DNA of 35,947 nt from Planktomarina sp. (GTDB taxonomy: Bacteria > Pseudomonadota > Alphaproteobacteria > Rhodobacterales > Rhodobacteraceae): NCBI GenBank assembly GCA_020629235.1, contig JAHDDS010000007.1, positions 2,584-38,530 of the forward strand. The letters run 5' to 3'. A program made the position numbers and the translations under genes. Shown here piece by piece: positions 16,399 through 25,419 of the stretch (positions are counted from its first letter, which is position 1; each line of letters begins with the position of its first letter). The notes beneath the pieces are model-generated. The model was not told the origin of the DNA, made no database searches, and saw nothing but the letters and a program-made list of their open reading frames with translations.

Positions 16399-17568
16399 AT
16401 GGGTCTGTCTTTTGCAGTGAAGTCAACCCTGGTTGTGCTGACATTGTTGTGGGCCAGCCTTGTTAAGGCCCATGAAACGAAGCCGGCTGTTGCAGATGTG
16501 ATGATCGAAAACGGCGTTGCCAAGATCGAAGTCTTTGCAAACGTGGAAGCCCTTTTGGCCGGGATCGACCTGTCGCAGTACAGCGATACGAATGATGCAC
16601 CGCAAGCGGAAGCTTATGACACGTTGCGGGCTTTGTCGGATGCGGAACTGGTGGCGCAAATCGAACAGTCCTGGCCCACTTTGGCGCCGGGATTTTTGAC
16701 CGAAGGTGGCGGCCCGATTGCTTTGGTGCGCGCCGAAGTTGACCCCGAAGCCAACCCCGAATTCGCCCGAGATACGCGCTTGTTTTTAGAAGCGCCCTTG
16801 GCGGACGGCGCGGACAGTTTTCAGTTTGGCTGGGTGGAAACCAATGGCGGTTTGGTGGTTCGATGGGGCGATGTGGAAGACGCCTTTGCCGTTCTTTTGA
16901 ACAATGGCGACCTCAGCCCAGCCATCCCGTTGGACATGGGCGCTGCTGAAAGCGCCGGTGCGAATTTCTTGCGGTTTGTCATCGAAGGGTTTGAACACAT
17001 TATCCCCAAAGGTCTGGACCATATTCTGTTTGTGCTGGGCCTGTTCTTCTTCGCCTTGGCGTGGCGCCCGTTGCTGTGGCAGGTCACCGCCTTTACCCTG
17101 GCCCATACGGTGACCTTGGGGATGGCCACTTTGGGGGTGATCACCATCCCAGGCGAACAGATGTGGATCGTGGAAAGTCTGATCGCCTTGTCCATCACCT
17201 ATGTCGCGGTGGAAAATATTCTTCGGCCCCAACTGGGGTGGTGGCGCATTGCTGTAGTGTTTGGCTTTGGGCTGCTGCACGGTTTGGGGTTTGCCAGTGT
17301 GTTGTCGGATGTTGGGCTGCAGCCAGGCCGATTTATCGCCAGCCTGATTGGGTTCAACATCGGGGTTGAAATTGGGCAATTGGCCGTGATCTTGGCCACC
17401 TTCCTGCTGCTGTTGGTGGGCACGCGCTTGGCCAAAGTGGCCCGATTGCCCGCCGACCAAGCCGCTGCCGAGGCGTTGCCTGTGATGCACCGATCTGTGT
17501 CTGTCATTGGCAGTTTGATCATCGGGATCATCGGCATCTATTGGGTGGTGGAACGCGCGATTTTGTAA
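16399..17568 (+). CDS. HupE/UreJ-family membrane protein
   Basis: With the ATG at 16399 (AGGGG six bases upstream) this is a 389-aa protein with an N-terminal signal peptide ending ASLVKA before His-Glu-Thr-Lys. It has a soluble extracytoplasmic domain of about 180 residues and a C-terminal bundle of about six helices. The family motif PKGLDHILFVLGLFFFALAW and later His residues (LAHTVTLG, LLHGLGFASV) fit HupE/UreJ_2 proteins, related to nickel/cobalt permeases. An alternative ATG at 16369 overlaps the divergent DUF4198 start. Pairing with DUF4198 suggests metal or metallocofactor supply; cobalt for cobalamin would fit, since QueG next door needs it, but this is inference. Confidence 0.85.
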   Translation: MGLSFAVKSTLVVLTLLWASLVKAHETKPAVADVMIENGVAKIEVFANVEALLAGIDLSQYSDTNDAPQAEAYDTLRALSDAELVAQIEQSWPTLAPGFLTEGGGPIALVRAEVDPEANPEFARDTRLFLEAPLADGADSFQFGWVETNGGLVVRWGDVEDAFAVLLNNGDLSPAIPLDMGAAESAGANFLRFVIEGFEHIIPKGLDHILFVLGLFFFALAWRPLLWQVTAFTLAHTVTLGMATLGVITIPGEQMWIVESLIALSITYVAVENILRPQLGWWRIAVVFGFGLLHGLGFASVLSDVGLQPGRFIASLIGFNIGVEIGQLAVILATFLLLLVGTRLAKVARLPADQAAAEALPVMHRSVSVIGSLIIGIIGIYWVVERAIL

Positions 17569-17607
17569 TCGCATTCCGTCCCAACGTGGGGCTGAAAAAG
17601 AACCAGA

Positions 17608-18309
17608 TCAGGCTGGATGCTGTGGATTCAGTGGCCTGATTTGTGTGCCATCAGACGCAAAGTTCGACGGGGCCAAGTGGGCTTGAAACCGGGCTTTGCG
17701 GTCGGGCCATTCGCTGTCCAAAATTGAAAACCAGGCCGTGTCCCGGTTGCGCCCCTTGTAGTGGGTGCATTGGCGGAAAATGCCTTCAAAGGTGAAGCCC
17801 AACCGTGTTGCCGCTGCACGGGATGGCGCGTTCAAGGCATCGCACTTCCATTCGTATCGGCGCATCCCCAAATCATCGAACGCGTGGGCCATCATTAAAA
17901 ACATAGCTTCGGTGGATATCCGGCTGCGCTGCATCAGCGGCGACATGGAGATCCAGCCCACCTCTATACTGCCGTCGCGTGTGTTGATCCGCAGGAACGA
18001 CGCAAGCCCCACTGGCGCGCCTTTGTCGTTCAAAATGGTGTAAAAGAACGGATCATCGCCAAAGCAAGTGGCTTGGAACCAATCGTGAAACGCCGCCCCG
18101 TCCCCCACTGGGTTGGTGGGCAGATAAGTCCAATTCTTACCGCTGGCATCTAATGAAAACGCCTGGAACAGACCCTGTGCATGGGTGTCATGGGTCTTTT
18201 CCAGACGACAATATTGCCCCTGCAGCGCCCGCCCGTCGGGGCGCGGCCATGGGCCCAGGAAATCCAAAGCGTGCCCGATGGGTTGTCCGTGTTCGTTGAT
18301 CCGGGTCAT
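17608..18309 (-). CDS. GNAT-family N-acetyltransferase (RimJ/RimL type)
   Basis: This 233-aa cytosolic protein has a GNAT fold of the RimJ/RimL branch. The beta-strand region PVGLASFLRI is followed by EVGWISMSPLMQRSRISTEA, which holds the acetyl-CoA pyrophosphate loop, and by the C-terminal strand and helix RRYEWKCDALNAPSRAAATR. The acceptor is unknown. It starts just downstream of the ilvE terminator with only three bases between the T-run and the ATG and no Shine-Dalgarno sequence, so it may be poorly translated or its own transcript may start elsewhere. It converges with the HupE-type gene. Confidence 0.88.
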   Translation of the reverse strand: MTRINEHGQPIGHALDFLGPWPRPDGRALQGQYCRLEKTHDTHAQGLFQAFSLDASGKNWTYLPTNPVGDGAAFHDWFQATCFGDDPFFYTILNDKGAPVGLASFLRINTRDGSIEVGWISMSPLMQRSRISTEAMFLMMAHAFDDLGMRRYEWKCDALNAPSRAAATRLGFTFEGIFRQCTHYKGRNRDTAWFSILDSEWPDRKARFQAHLAPSNFASDGTQIRPLNPQHPA

Positions 18310-18312
18310 GGG

Positions 18313-18340
18313 AAAAAGGGCGCGCGGGGTGCACGCGCCC
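18313..18340 (-). terminator. Rho-independent terminator after ilvE
   Basis: On the minus strand GGGCGCG, nine bases, CGCGCCC forms a perfect 7-bp GC stem followed directly by TTTTT. It begins eight bases after the ilvE stop and ends before the GNAT start, so ilvE is probably a single transcription unit. Confidence 0.8.
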
Positions 18341-18347
18341 GTTCACT

Positions 18348-19226
18348 TTACGCGGGCGGTGTGCGCACAGCGGTTTCATAAGCCTCCGCAATTTCGCGCG
18401 TCAGGGCACCGACTTCGAATTTGAATTCACCGATTTCGCCCACCGGCGTCACTTCCGCGGCTGAGCCGGTCAGCCAGCATTGTTCAAATTCCGCCAGTTC
18501 TTCCGGCATGATGTGCCGTTCGTGAACTTTGATTTGGCGGTCGCGCAACAGGCCGATAACCGTTTGGCGCGTTAACCCGTTTAAGATCGCGTCGGGCAGT
18601 GGCGTGTGCACTTCGCCGTCTTTGACAAAGAAGATATTCGCGCCGGTCGCTTCGGCCACGTACCCGCGATAATCCAGGAACATGGCGTCAGAACAGCCCT
18701 TCGCTTCAGCCGCGTGTTTTGACATGGTGCAGATCATATAAAGTCCTGCCGCCTTGGCCGCCGTGGGGATGGTTTCCGGGCTGGGGCGTTTCCATTTGGC
18801 GATGTCCAGTTTGGCACCTTGCATCTTGGCGTCGCCGTAGTAGTTGCCCCATTCCCAACTGGTGACTGCCACACGAACAGGATTGCGGCTGGCCGCAACC
18901 CCCATGTCTTCACCTGCCCCGCGATAGGCGATGACACGGACATAGGCATTGTCGAATCCGTTGGCGTCCAACACCGCGCGCTTGGCGGCGCAGATTTCTT
19001 CTGGGGTGTATGGGATGGGCATGTCCATCAGTTCACCCGATTTGATCAGGCGTTCTGAATGTTCGCGGCTTTTAAAGATGTTGCCATCATAGCAGCGTTC
19101 GCCTTCAAACACAGAGGATGCATAGTGCAGCGCATGGGACAGAATATGCACTTTTGCATCGCGCCATTGCACCATTTCGCCATCCATCCAGATGACACCG
19201 TCGCGGTCTTCGTATGAACCAGCCAT
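18348..19226 (-). CDS. ilvE: Branched-chain amino acid aminotransferase
   Basis: IlvE is a fold-type IV PLP enzyme that catalyses the last step of Leu, Ile and Val synthesis and the first step of their breakdown. The 292-aa product has the PLP lysine at Lys158 (PTAAKAAGLY), close to Lys159 of the E. coli enzyme. It also has the N-terminal ILSHALHYASSVFEGERCY region and the cofactor-site stretch VAEATGANIFFV. The start has a strong AAGGAGGG upstream. It is divergent from petP, with about 140 bases between start codons, and is followed by a clear terminator. Confidence 0.95.
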   Translation of the reverse strand: MAGSYEDRDGVIWMDGEMVQWRDAKVHILSHALHYASSVFEGERCYDGNIFKSREHSERLIKSGELMDMPIPYTPEEICAAKRAVLDANGFDNAYVRVIAYRGAGEDMGVAASRNPVRVAVTSWEWGNYYGDAKMQGAKLDIAKWKRPSPETIPTAAKAAGLYMICTMSKHAAEAKGCSDAMFLDYRGYVAEATGANIFFVKDGEVHTPLPDAILNGLTRQTVIGLLRDRQIKVHERHIMPEELAEFEQCWLTGSAAEVTPVGEIGEFKFEVGALTREIAEAYETAVRTPPA

Positions 19227-19365
19227 TTCGTCCCTCCTTCAGGTTGGCTTTCCAAATGTTACGCAATAAGGTCCGATGTGGACATAATATTGCGCCAAAA
19301 GTGATGCTGGCTAGCAATTGATTCTTGGAATGTCAACAATGCTGACGTATTCTGAGTTCAGGACA

Positions 19366-19863
19366 ATGGACGATACATCTGCAAAGGCCCCGCCGTATTT
19401 GGCTGACGATCAACTGCAACAGGGGATCGAAGCTATGTTCTTTGCCTATCGCGGGTTTACGGCGGACCCAGACAGGATTCTGGCAGAAAAAGGTTATGGG
19501 CGGGCCCATCACCGCGCCTTGCACTTCATTCACCGCAGTCCTGGCACCACGGTGAACAATCTGTTGGTGACCTTGGGAGTCACAAAACAAAGCTTGAACC
19601 GGGTGTTGCGTACACTGATCGAAGATGGGCTTGTTCACAACGCTGTGGGCACTCGTGATCGGCGCGAACGGTTGTTGACCTTGACCCAAGCGGGCATTGC
19701 CTTGGATAAGGCGCTGTCGGATGCCCAGCGGGCCCGGATGCGGGCGGCCTTTACCGCTGCGGGGCCAGACGCAGTGGATGGCTTTCGCACAGTGTTGGAA
19801 GCGATGATGGACCCGGACATGCGCAAACAGTACAAACGGTTGAGTGAGGGAGGTTCAAAGTGA
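19366..19863 (+). CDS. petP: MarR-family regulator, PetP type
   Basis: This winged-helix protein is 165 aa from the ATG at 19366; ATGs at 19330 and 19339 are also possible and the start is not decided. The helix-turn-helix lies in TTVNNLLVTLGVTKQSLNRV, followed by the wing GTRDRRERLLTLTQAG. It overlaps the OmpR-type regulator gene downstream by GTGA. A MarR-like protein immediately before an OmpR-like regulator is the petP-petR arrangement of Rhodobacter capsulatus, where the pair precedes petABC for cytochrome bc1. Here petABC is absent and the neighbours are ilvE and a deacetylase-like gene. Confidence 0.8.
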   Translation: MDDTSAKAPPYLADDQLQQGIEAMFFAYRGFTADPDRILAEKGYGRAHHRALHFIHRSPGTTVNNLLVTLGVTKQSLNRVLRTLIEDGLVHNAVGTRDRRERLLTLTQAGIALDKALSDAQRARMRAAFTAAGPDAVDGFRTVLEAMMDPDMRKQYKRLSEGGSK

Positions 19864-20558
19864 CGCCAGATGCCCACCTGTTGATCGTTGACGATGATGA
19901 ACGCATTCGCATGCTGCTGCAGAAATACCTGATCCGCAATGGCTTCCTGGTCAGCGGGGCCCGCGATGCAGCCCACGCCCGGCGCATTCTGTCAGGGTTG
20001 GATTTTGACCTGATCATATTGGACGTGATGATGCCCGGGGAAGACGGGTTAAGCTTGACCAAAGACTTGCGCGCCGAACGGGATGTACCGATTTTGTTGC
20101 TGACCGCCAAAGGTGAAACCGGGGATCGGATCGCTGGATTGGAAGCAGGGGCGGATGATTATTTGTCCAAACCGTTTGAGCCCAAAGAACTGCTGTTGCG
20201 TATCAACGCCATTTTGCGACGTGCGCCCGCCACACCGGATACCAGCACCGTCCCCAAAGTCCTGCACCTTGGGCCGGTTCGATATGACGTGGATCGGGGA
20301 GAGTTGTGGCAGGGTCAGGACCTGGTGCGGTTAACGGCCACCGAAAGCCACCTGATGCGCATTTTCGCCACAAAACCGTCGGAACCGTTCAGCCGCACCC
20401 AATTGGTGGAAGAATTGGGGCGGGATGGCGGGCAATCCCAAGAACGGGCCGTGGATGTGCAAATCACCCGCCTGCGCCGCAAGATCGAAGCCGACCCAAA
20501 ACAACCGCGATATCTGCAAACCGTCCGTGGCGCAGGGTACATGCTGGCCCCAGAATAA
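19860..20558 (+). CDS. petR: OmpR-family response regulator, PetR type
   Basis: This 232-aa transcription regulator has a receiver domain (residues about 5-120) with Asp11-13, phosphoacceptor Asp55 (LIILDVMMPGEDG) and Lys in YLSKPFEP. A winged-helix DNA-binding domain follows (about 135-230, ending in VDVQITRLRRKIE and RYLQTVRGAGYML). It starts with GTG overlapping the petP stop, so the two are coupled. No sensor kinase gene is beside it. In R. capsulatus, PetR is needed for cytochrome bc1/c formation; the role here is inferred from similarity and gene order only. Confidence 0.85.
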   Translation: MTPDAHLLIVDDDERIRMLLQKYLIRNGFLVSGARDAAHARRILSGLDFDLIILDVMMPGEDGLSLTKDLRAERDVPILLLTAKGETGDRIAGLEAGADDYLSKPFEPKELLLRINAILRRAPATPDTSTVPKVLHLGPVRYDVDRGELWQGQDLVRLTATESHLMRIFATKPSEPFSRTQLVEELGRDGGQSQERAVDVQITRLRRKIEADPKQPRYLQTVRGAGYMLAPE

Positions 20559-20562
20559 CTGC

Positions 20563-20578
20563 GCGACCTTTCGGTCGC
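20563..20578 (+). terminator. Hairpin after petR, possible terminator
   Basis: GCGACC, loop TTTC, GGTCGC makes a perfect 6-bp stem four bases after the petR stop. No T-run follows directly, but a second GC hairpin and the T-rich part of a gene-end repeat follow within 60 bases. Confidence 0.4.
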
Positions 20579-20593
20579 CCGTGATGTTTGCAC

Positions 20594-20650
20594 GCCCCAT
20601 CCGGGGCATGCGGATTGCCTGCGGCGCGAGTATTTGTTGAACAAAAGAAG
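20594..20650 (+). repeat. Gene-end repeat, copy 2 (hairpin form)
   Basis: The copy starts with a GCCCC / GGGGC hairpin, continues through GATTGCCTGCGGCGCGAG and ends with the core GAGTATTTGTTGAACAAAAG plus AAG. It lies 36 bases after the petR stop in petR orientation. Compared with copies 3 and 4 the hairpin arms and core differ by a few substitutions. Confidence 0.8.
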
Positions 20651-20701
20651 CCTGGATTGTTCTGGTTGTCAGACCCCCGCACTTCTTGTTTAAGCGCTTG
20701 C

Positions 20702-21649
20702 ATGTCTTGCGTTATCGTCACCCACCCCGCCTGTCTTGATCACGTCACACCGCCCGGCCATCCAGAGCAGGTCGCGCGGTTGGAGTATATCTTGTCAGCC
20801 TTAGAACCATTGGGGTTGCAGCACGTCAAAGCGCCCCTGGTGGCGGATGATGACTTGCTGAAAGTTCATCCCCAAAGCCACATCGATTTGATAAAAAATA
20901 GCGCTCCGGACGCCGGTTGGGTGTCCTTGGACGGGGACACGCATATGTCGCCCGGCACACTGGAAGCAGCGCTGCGCTGTGCCGGGGGGGCCGTTCGGGC
21001 CGTGGATTTGGTAATGTCAGGCGACGCGTCCAACGCCTTTGTGGCCATGCGTCCCCCGGGGCATCATTGCGAACGCAGCACGCCTATGGGTTTTTGCTTT
21101 TTCGGCAATGTCGCTTTGGCGGCGAAGCACGCCTTGGATCATCATGGGCTGGACCGTGTGGCCATCGTGGATTTCGACGTACATCATGGCAATGGCACCC
21201 AGGATTTGGTGGAAGGCGACAGCCGCATCTTTTTTGCCAGCACCCATCAAATGCCATTGTATCCGGGCACGGGCCACGCCCATGAAACGGGGGCGGCAAA
21301 CAATGTGATGAATTGTCCGCTGCCCGGGGGCGCAGGATCCAAAGTGTTTCGCGATGCGATGGAGCGCGAGGTATTGCCCGCCGTGGACCGGTGGAAACCG
21401 CAACTTCTGCTGATTTCCGCAGGATTTGATGCACATATGGCGGACCCTTTGGCGGGTATGGATTTGGTGGAAGACGACTTTGCTTGGGTGACAGACAAGC
21501 TGTATGATTTGGCTGACACCCATGCGGGGGGGCGAGTCGTGTCTTGCCTGGAAGGGGGCTATGACCTGGAGGCACTGGCCGCCAGCGCCAAAGCCCACGT
21601 GGAAGTTTTGATGGCGCGCGCGCCGAAAGAAAGGTTGCCCCATGGCTGA
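20702..21649 (+). CDS. Histone deacetylase-family hydrolase (acetylpolyamine amidohydrolase-like)
   Basis: This 315-aa zinc enzyme belongs to the arginase/deacetylase fold. The catalytic pair His121/His122 sits in [11 protein letters not shown]. Zinc ligands are Asp159 and His161 (DFDVHHGNG) and Asp243 (SAGFDAH), and the [10 protein letters not shown] end motif is present. Bacterial members remove acetyl groups from polyamines or other small amides, or from protein lysines; the substrate cannot be told here. The ATG at 20702 has a weak ribosome site. The gene overlaps xseB by eight bases and thus probably heads the xseB-ispA-dxs operon. Confidence 0.92.
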   Translation: MSCVIVTHPACLDHVTPPGHPEQVARLEYILSALEPLGLQHVKAPLVADDDLLKVHPQSHIDLIKNSAPDAGWVSLDGDTHMSPGTLEAALRCAGGAVRAVDLVMSGDASNAFVAMRPPGHHCERSTPMGFCFFGNVALAAKHALDHHGLDRVAIVDFDVHHGNGTQDLVEGDSRIFFASTHQMPLYPGTGHAHETGAANNVMNCPLPGGAGSKVFRDAMEREVLPAVDRWKPQLLLISAGFDAHMADPLAGMDLVEDDFAWVTDKLYDLADTHAGGRVVSCLEGGYDLEALAASAKAHVEVLMARAPKERLPHG

Positions 21650-21881
21650 TGCTGCATTGGATGGATTGAGTTTCGAAGCTGCAATGGCAGAATTGGAACA
21701 AGTGGTCACCAAGCTGGAACGCGGTGATGTAGCATTGGAAGAATCCATCGGTCTTTATGAACGCGGGGCCGCATTGAAGGCCCACTGCGAAGCCAAACTG
21801 AAAGCGGCAGAAGAAAAAGTGGCTGCCATTACCTTGACGACCGATGGCCAGCCCAATGGCACGGCGGACCTGCCTGAATAA
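21642..21881 (+). CDS. xseB: Exodeoxyribonuclease VII small subunit
   Basis: XseB joins XseA to form exonuclease VII, which degrades single-stranded DNA. The 79-aa product has the family core [20 protein letters not shown] followed by [18 protein letters not shown], almost all helical and forming a coiled coil. Length is typical. It overlaps the upstream deacetylase-like gene by eight bases and ispA by one base (TAATG). The xseB-ispA-dxs order is common in proteobacteria. xseA is not in the window. Confidence 0.95.
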   Translation: MADAALDGLSFEAAMAELEQVVTKLERGDVALEESIGLYERGAALKAHCEAKLKAAEEKVAAITLTTDGQPNGTADLPE

Positions 21882-22750
21882 TGTTTGCTGCGCGTTTGAC
21901 TGCCGCTGCCCATGCGACCCAATCCGTTTTGGCGCACCGGATGGCGGGATATGCCGATGTGCCGGTGGTGCACGGCATGCGGTATGCCGTCGAAGGTGGC
22001 AAAGGATTGCGGGGGTTCCTGGTGATGGAATCGGCGGCGCTGTATGGTGTTGCGGGACCCGGGCCAAGCTTGGCAGGTGCTGCGATTGAAGCGCTGCATG
22101 CGTATTCGCTGGTCCATGATGATTTGCCGTGCATGGATGATGATGATGTGCGGCGCGGTCAGCCCACTGTTCACAAAAAGTGGGACGATGCCACTGCCGT
22201 TCTGGTGGGCGATGCGCTGCAGACCCTGGCGTTTGATCTTTTGGCAGACGCGGATTGTGCAAGCGATCCAGCTGTGCGGGTGGCCTTGGTGGCCAGTTTG
22301 GCGCGGGCATCGGGTGCGCAAGGCATGGTTTTGGGGCAAGCCCAAGACATCGCCGCTGAAACGGCTGGCCGCGTTTTAGATCTGGACGAAATTTCGGAAT
22401 TGCAGCGTAACAAGACCGGGGCATTGATTGAATGGTCCGCCCAAGCCGGTGCTGTGTTGGCGAAAGAAGACCCCACGCCACTGCGGCACTATGCCCAAGC
22501 GTTGGGCCTGGCCTTTCAAATCGCTGACGACATCTTGGATGTTGAAGGGGACGCGGCCACTGTTGGCAAGGCCACGGGCAAAGACGCCGACGCTGGCAAA
22601 GCCACTTTCGTATCGCTTCTGGGGTTGGACGTTGCCAAAGCCCGGGCCCAAGACCTGGTGGATCAGGCATGCGACGCCTTGGCCCCATTTGGTGCCAAAG
22701 CAGATGTTTTGAAAGCGGCGGCGGATTTCGTCGTGACGCGCAAAAAATAA
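21881..22750 (+). CDS. ispA: Farnesyl diphosphate synthase (short-chain polyprenyl synthase)
   Basis: IspA condenses IPP with DMAPP and GPP to farnesyl diphosphate, precursor for quinone tails, undecaprenyl carrier and, after elongation, pigments. The 289-aa protein has the first Asp-rich motif in LVHDDLPCMDDDDVRRG and the second in FQIADDILDVEGD. The aligned GMVLGQAQDIAAE and Lys-Thr-Gly-Ala segments are also present. The extended first motif with two residues between the Asp pairs is typical of bacterial FPP synthases; a GGPP synthase cannot be fully excluded. It is translationally coupled to xseB by TAATG. Confidence 0.93.
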   Translation: MFAARLTAAAHATQSVLAHRMAGYADVPVVHGMRYAVEGGKGLRGFLVMESAALYGVAGPGPSLAGAAIEALHAYSLVHDDLPCMDDDDVRRGQPTVHKKWDDATAVLVGDALQTLAFDLLADADCASDPAVRVALVASLARASGAQGMVLGQAQDIAAETAGRVLDLDEISELQRNKTGALIEWSAQAGAVLAKEDPTPLRHYAQALGLAFQIADDILDVEGDAATVGKATGKDADAGKATFVSLLGLDVAKARAQDLVDQACDALAPFGAKADVLKAAADFVVTRKK

Positions 22751-22762
22751 GGAGGCCGCAAT

Positions 22763-24691
22763 ATGGCCGAACGCCCCATTACCCCTTTGTTAGACACTGT
22801 TTCTTCGCCGTCAGACATGAAGGGTTTGTCGGACGCGCAGCTGCGGCAACTGGCAGATGAAGTGCGGACCGAAGTGATTTCGGCTGTGTCTGAAACCGGT
22901 GGGCACTTGGGGGCTGGCTTGGGCGTTGTGGAATTGACCACTGCACTGCACGCTGTGTTTGACACCCCCAAGGATCGGCTGATCTGGGATGTGTCGCACC
23001 AGTGTTATCCCCACAAAGTGTTGACGGGCCGCCGCGACCGGATGCGAACGTTGCGCCAAAAGGATGGGTTGTCGGGGTTTACAAAACGCAGCGAAAGCCC
23101 GTTTGACCCGTTTGGCGCGGCCCATTCGTCGACCTCTATCTCGGCGGCGTTGGGGTTTGCCGTGGCGCGGGATTTGGGCGGGGCCACAGAACACGGCATT
23201 GGGGACACCATCGCGGTGATTGGCGATGGTTCCATGTCGGCCGGCATGGCGTTCGAGGCGATGAACAACGCGGGCCATCTGAAAAAGCGGATGATCGTGA
23301 TTTTGAACGACAACGAAATGTCCATCGCCCCGCCGGTCGGGGCTTTGTCATCTTATCTGTCCCAACTTTATGCGGGTGCGCCGTTCCAAGAATTCAAAGC
23401 CGCTGCCAAAGGTGCAGTCAGCCTTCTGCCCGAACCGTTCCGCGAAGGGGCCAAGCGCGCCAAGGACATGTTGAAGCACATGACTGTGGGCGGGACGATG
23501 TTTGAACAACTGGGCTTCAGCTATCTTGGGCCGTTGGATGGGCACGATATGGACCAGCTTTTGCCCGTGTTGCGGACGGTCAAGGATCGGTTGCAAGGCC
23601 CCATTCTGATCCATGTGATCACAAAAAAGGGCAAGGGTTACGGCCCCGCCGAACGGGCCCGCGACAAAGGGCACGGCGTGTCCAAGTTCGATGTGATCAC
23701 GGGCGAACAGAAGAAAGCACCGTCCAACGCACCGTCCTATACTTCTGTCTTTGCGAAGGCGTTGTTGGATCACGCGGCCAAGGACGACAAGATTTGCGCT
23801 GTCACGGCGGCCATGCCGGATGGCACGGGGTTGAATTTGTTTGCTGAACGGTATCCCAGCCGGTGTTTCGACGTGGGCATCGCAGAACAGCACGGGGTCA
23901 CGTTTTCTGCCGCTTTGGCGGCGGGTGGGATGAAACCGTTTTGCGCCATGTATTCCACGTTTTTGCAGCGCGGCTATGACCAGGTGGTGCACGATGTTGC
24001 GATCCAACGCCTGCCAGTAAGGTTTGCCATCGACCGCGCCGGTCTGGTGGGGGCCGATGGCGCGACCCATGCCGGGGCGTTCGATGTTGCGTTTTTGGCC
24101 AATCTTCCGGGTTTTGTGGTGATGGCCGCCGCCGACGAAGCCGAATTGACCCGCATGGTGGCCACTGCTGTGGCCCATGATGACGGCCCCATTGCGTTTC
24201 GCTTTCCCCGCGGCGAAGGGGTCGGCTGCGACCTGCCGGAAACGGCAGCACCATTGGAAATCGGCAAAGGCCGCATCATCACGACCGGCAGCAGGGTGGC
24301 AATCTTATCTTTCGGCACGCGCCTGTCTGAAGTTCAAAAGGCGTGCGACGATTTGGCGGCCAAGGGCATTACACCCACCGTTGCGGACGCGCGTTTTGCC
24401 AAACCTTTGGACCGCGATTTGATTTTGGATCTTGCGGCCAATCACGACGCCCTGATTACCATTGAAGAAGGGGCAGTGGGTGGTTTTGGCAGCCACGTGG
24501 CGCATCTTTTGGCAGACGAAGGCGTGTTTGACACGGGCCTGAAGTACCGATCCATGGTGTTGCCGGACATCTTCATCGACCAGGCCAGTCCCAAGGATAT
24601 GTACGCAGTGGCCCGCCTGAACGCAGCTGACATCGAAGCCAAGGTTTTGGATGTTTTGGGCGTGGCCTCGCTTAAGGCGCACGCCCCTTGA
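22763..24691 (+). CDS. dxs: 1-deoxy-D-xylulose-5-phosphate synthase
   Basis: Dxs makes DXP from pyruvate and glyceraldehyde-3-phosphate with thiamine diphosphate. It is the entry and main control step of the MEP isoprenoid pathway. The 642-aa product has the ThDP/Mg motif [18 protein letters not shown] and [17 protein letters not shown]. The catalytic-domain stretch [19 protein letters not shown] and the C-terminal transketolase domain are also present. A strong AAGGAGG lies before the ATG, 12 bases after the ispA stop. Phototrophic Rhodobacter species often carry a second dxs in the photosynthesis cluster; this copy, beside ispA, looks like the housekeeping one. It ends 3 bases from the stop of the convergent CAP-domain gene. 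Confidence 0.97.
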   Translation: MAERPITPLLDTVSSPSDMKGLSDAQLRQLADEVRTEVISAVSETGGHLGAGLGVVELTTALHAVFDTPKDRLIWDVSHQCYPHKVLTGRRDRMRTLRQKDGLSGFTKRSESPFDPFGAAHSSTSISAALGFAVARDLGGATEHGIGDTIAVIGDGSMSAGMAFEAMNNAGHLKKRMIVILNDNEMSIAPPVGALSSYLSQLYAGAPFQEFKAAAKGAVSLLPEPFREGAKRAKDMLKHMTVGGTMFEQLGFSYLGPLDGHDMDQLLPVLRTVKDRLQGPILIHVITKKGKGYGPAERARDKGHGVSKFDVITGEQKKAPSNAPSYTSVFAKALLDHAAKDDKICAVTAAMPDGTGLNLFAERYPSRCFDVGIAEQHGVTFSAALAAGGMKPFCAMYSTFLQRGYDQVVHDVAIQRLPVRFAIDRAGLVGADGATHAGAFDVAFLANLPGFVVMAAADEAELTRMVATAVAHDDGPIAFRFPRGEGVGCDLPETAAPLEIGKGRIITTGSRVAILSFGTRLSEVQKACDDLAAKGITPTVADARFAKPLDRDLILDLAANHDALITIEEGAVGGFGSHVAHLLADEGVFDTGLKYRSMVLPDIFIDQASPKDMYAVARLNAADIEAKVLDVLGVASLKAHAP

Positions 24692-24694
24692 AGA

Positions 24695-25312
24695 TCAGTC
24701 AGTAAAGACCTGGGCTGCGAAGTATGCCCCGCAGTATGGGCCTTTGCCGTCAAATCCGATGCCCGCGCCCATCTTCTTGTATTTGCGGTTCATCAGGTTT
24801 TTGTTGTGCGCCTTTGACGCCACCCACAAGCGCACCAGTTCCTTGCCCAAGCTGTCATAGGTGTGGGGCACGATGGCTTGCCCATTGCTGCGCTGGAATT
24901 GGCATTTGGACGCATTCAAGATGCGGAAGCTTTCCCCCGGTGGAATAGTCAGCCGGGCAGTTTGCGCAATGTTTTCGGCCCCGGCCCGGAACTTGATCCG
25001 CTCTTTCTTGTAACGATCGCGCAGCGTGCGATACCCAGATTTGTTGGAAGTGTGGGACAACTTTCGTGACTTGCCCATCCATTTGGCATGCCCATCGGCG
25101 GCTTTGGTCAACTTTGCGGAAAATTCCAAAGGCTGTCTGCGTTTTTTGCAGCGTGCCACGTTGGTATAGGCTGTAATCACCTGCGAAATTTTCATGGCAT
25201 CAATCCGCTTGGGATTGATTTGTTCATTCGATCCCGCGACCGATTGCAGGCTGCAAGCCTGGGCGGCAGATGCCAGCCCCAAGGCGACGCAAAATGTCAA
25301 AATAAATTTCAT
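24695..25312 (-). CDS. Secreted CAP-domain (SCP/PR-1-like) protein
   Basis: Starting at the ATG at 25312, with GGAGGA upstream, the 205-aa product has a signal peptide ending ASAAQA before Cys-Ser-Leu. A single CAP domain then covers most of the protein. Its helical start is ADGHAKWMGKSRKLSHTS, the motif GAENIAQ follows, and the C-terminal region is KAHNKNLMNRKYKKMGAGIG. The domain is basic and has two further cysteines. CAP proteins of bacteria are secreted and mostly of unknown role. The Cys at the likely cleavage site raises the possibility of a lipoprotein, but the preceding residues do not make a good lipobox. Confidence 0.87.
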   Translation of the reverse strand: MKFILTFCVALGLASAAQACSLQSVAGSNEQINPKRIDAMKISQVITAYTNVARCKKRRQPLEFSAKLTKAADGHAKWMGKSRKLSHTSNKSGYRTLRDRYKKERIKFRAGAENIAQTARLTIPPGESFRILNASKCQFQRSNGQAIVPHTYDSLGKELVRLWVASKAHNKNLMNRKYKKMGAGIGFDGKGPYCGAYFAAQVFTD

Positions 25313-25419
25313 GCTTTCCTCCATCAACGTCACCATAGTCGCGCGCGCGCGTAAAAATCAATGCGCCTGACCTTCGGTTGGGTTTGACCGGGCGTCGCTG
25401 TCTGTGCAGGCTGCCCGTC

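Noticed and set aside
21084-22688. 534-codon open frame on the minus strand across the deacetylase-like gene, xseB and ispA
   Set aside because: Its product is rich in Pro, His and Arg with no domain, and it is antisense to three well-supported genes; it is a by-product of high GC codon use.
23348-24178. 276-codon open frame antisense to dxs
   Set aside because: No motif, His/Gly/Arg-rich composition, and fully inside dxs, whose frame has all family motifs.
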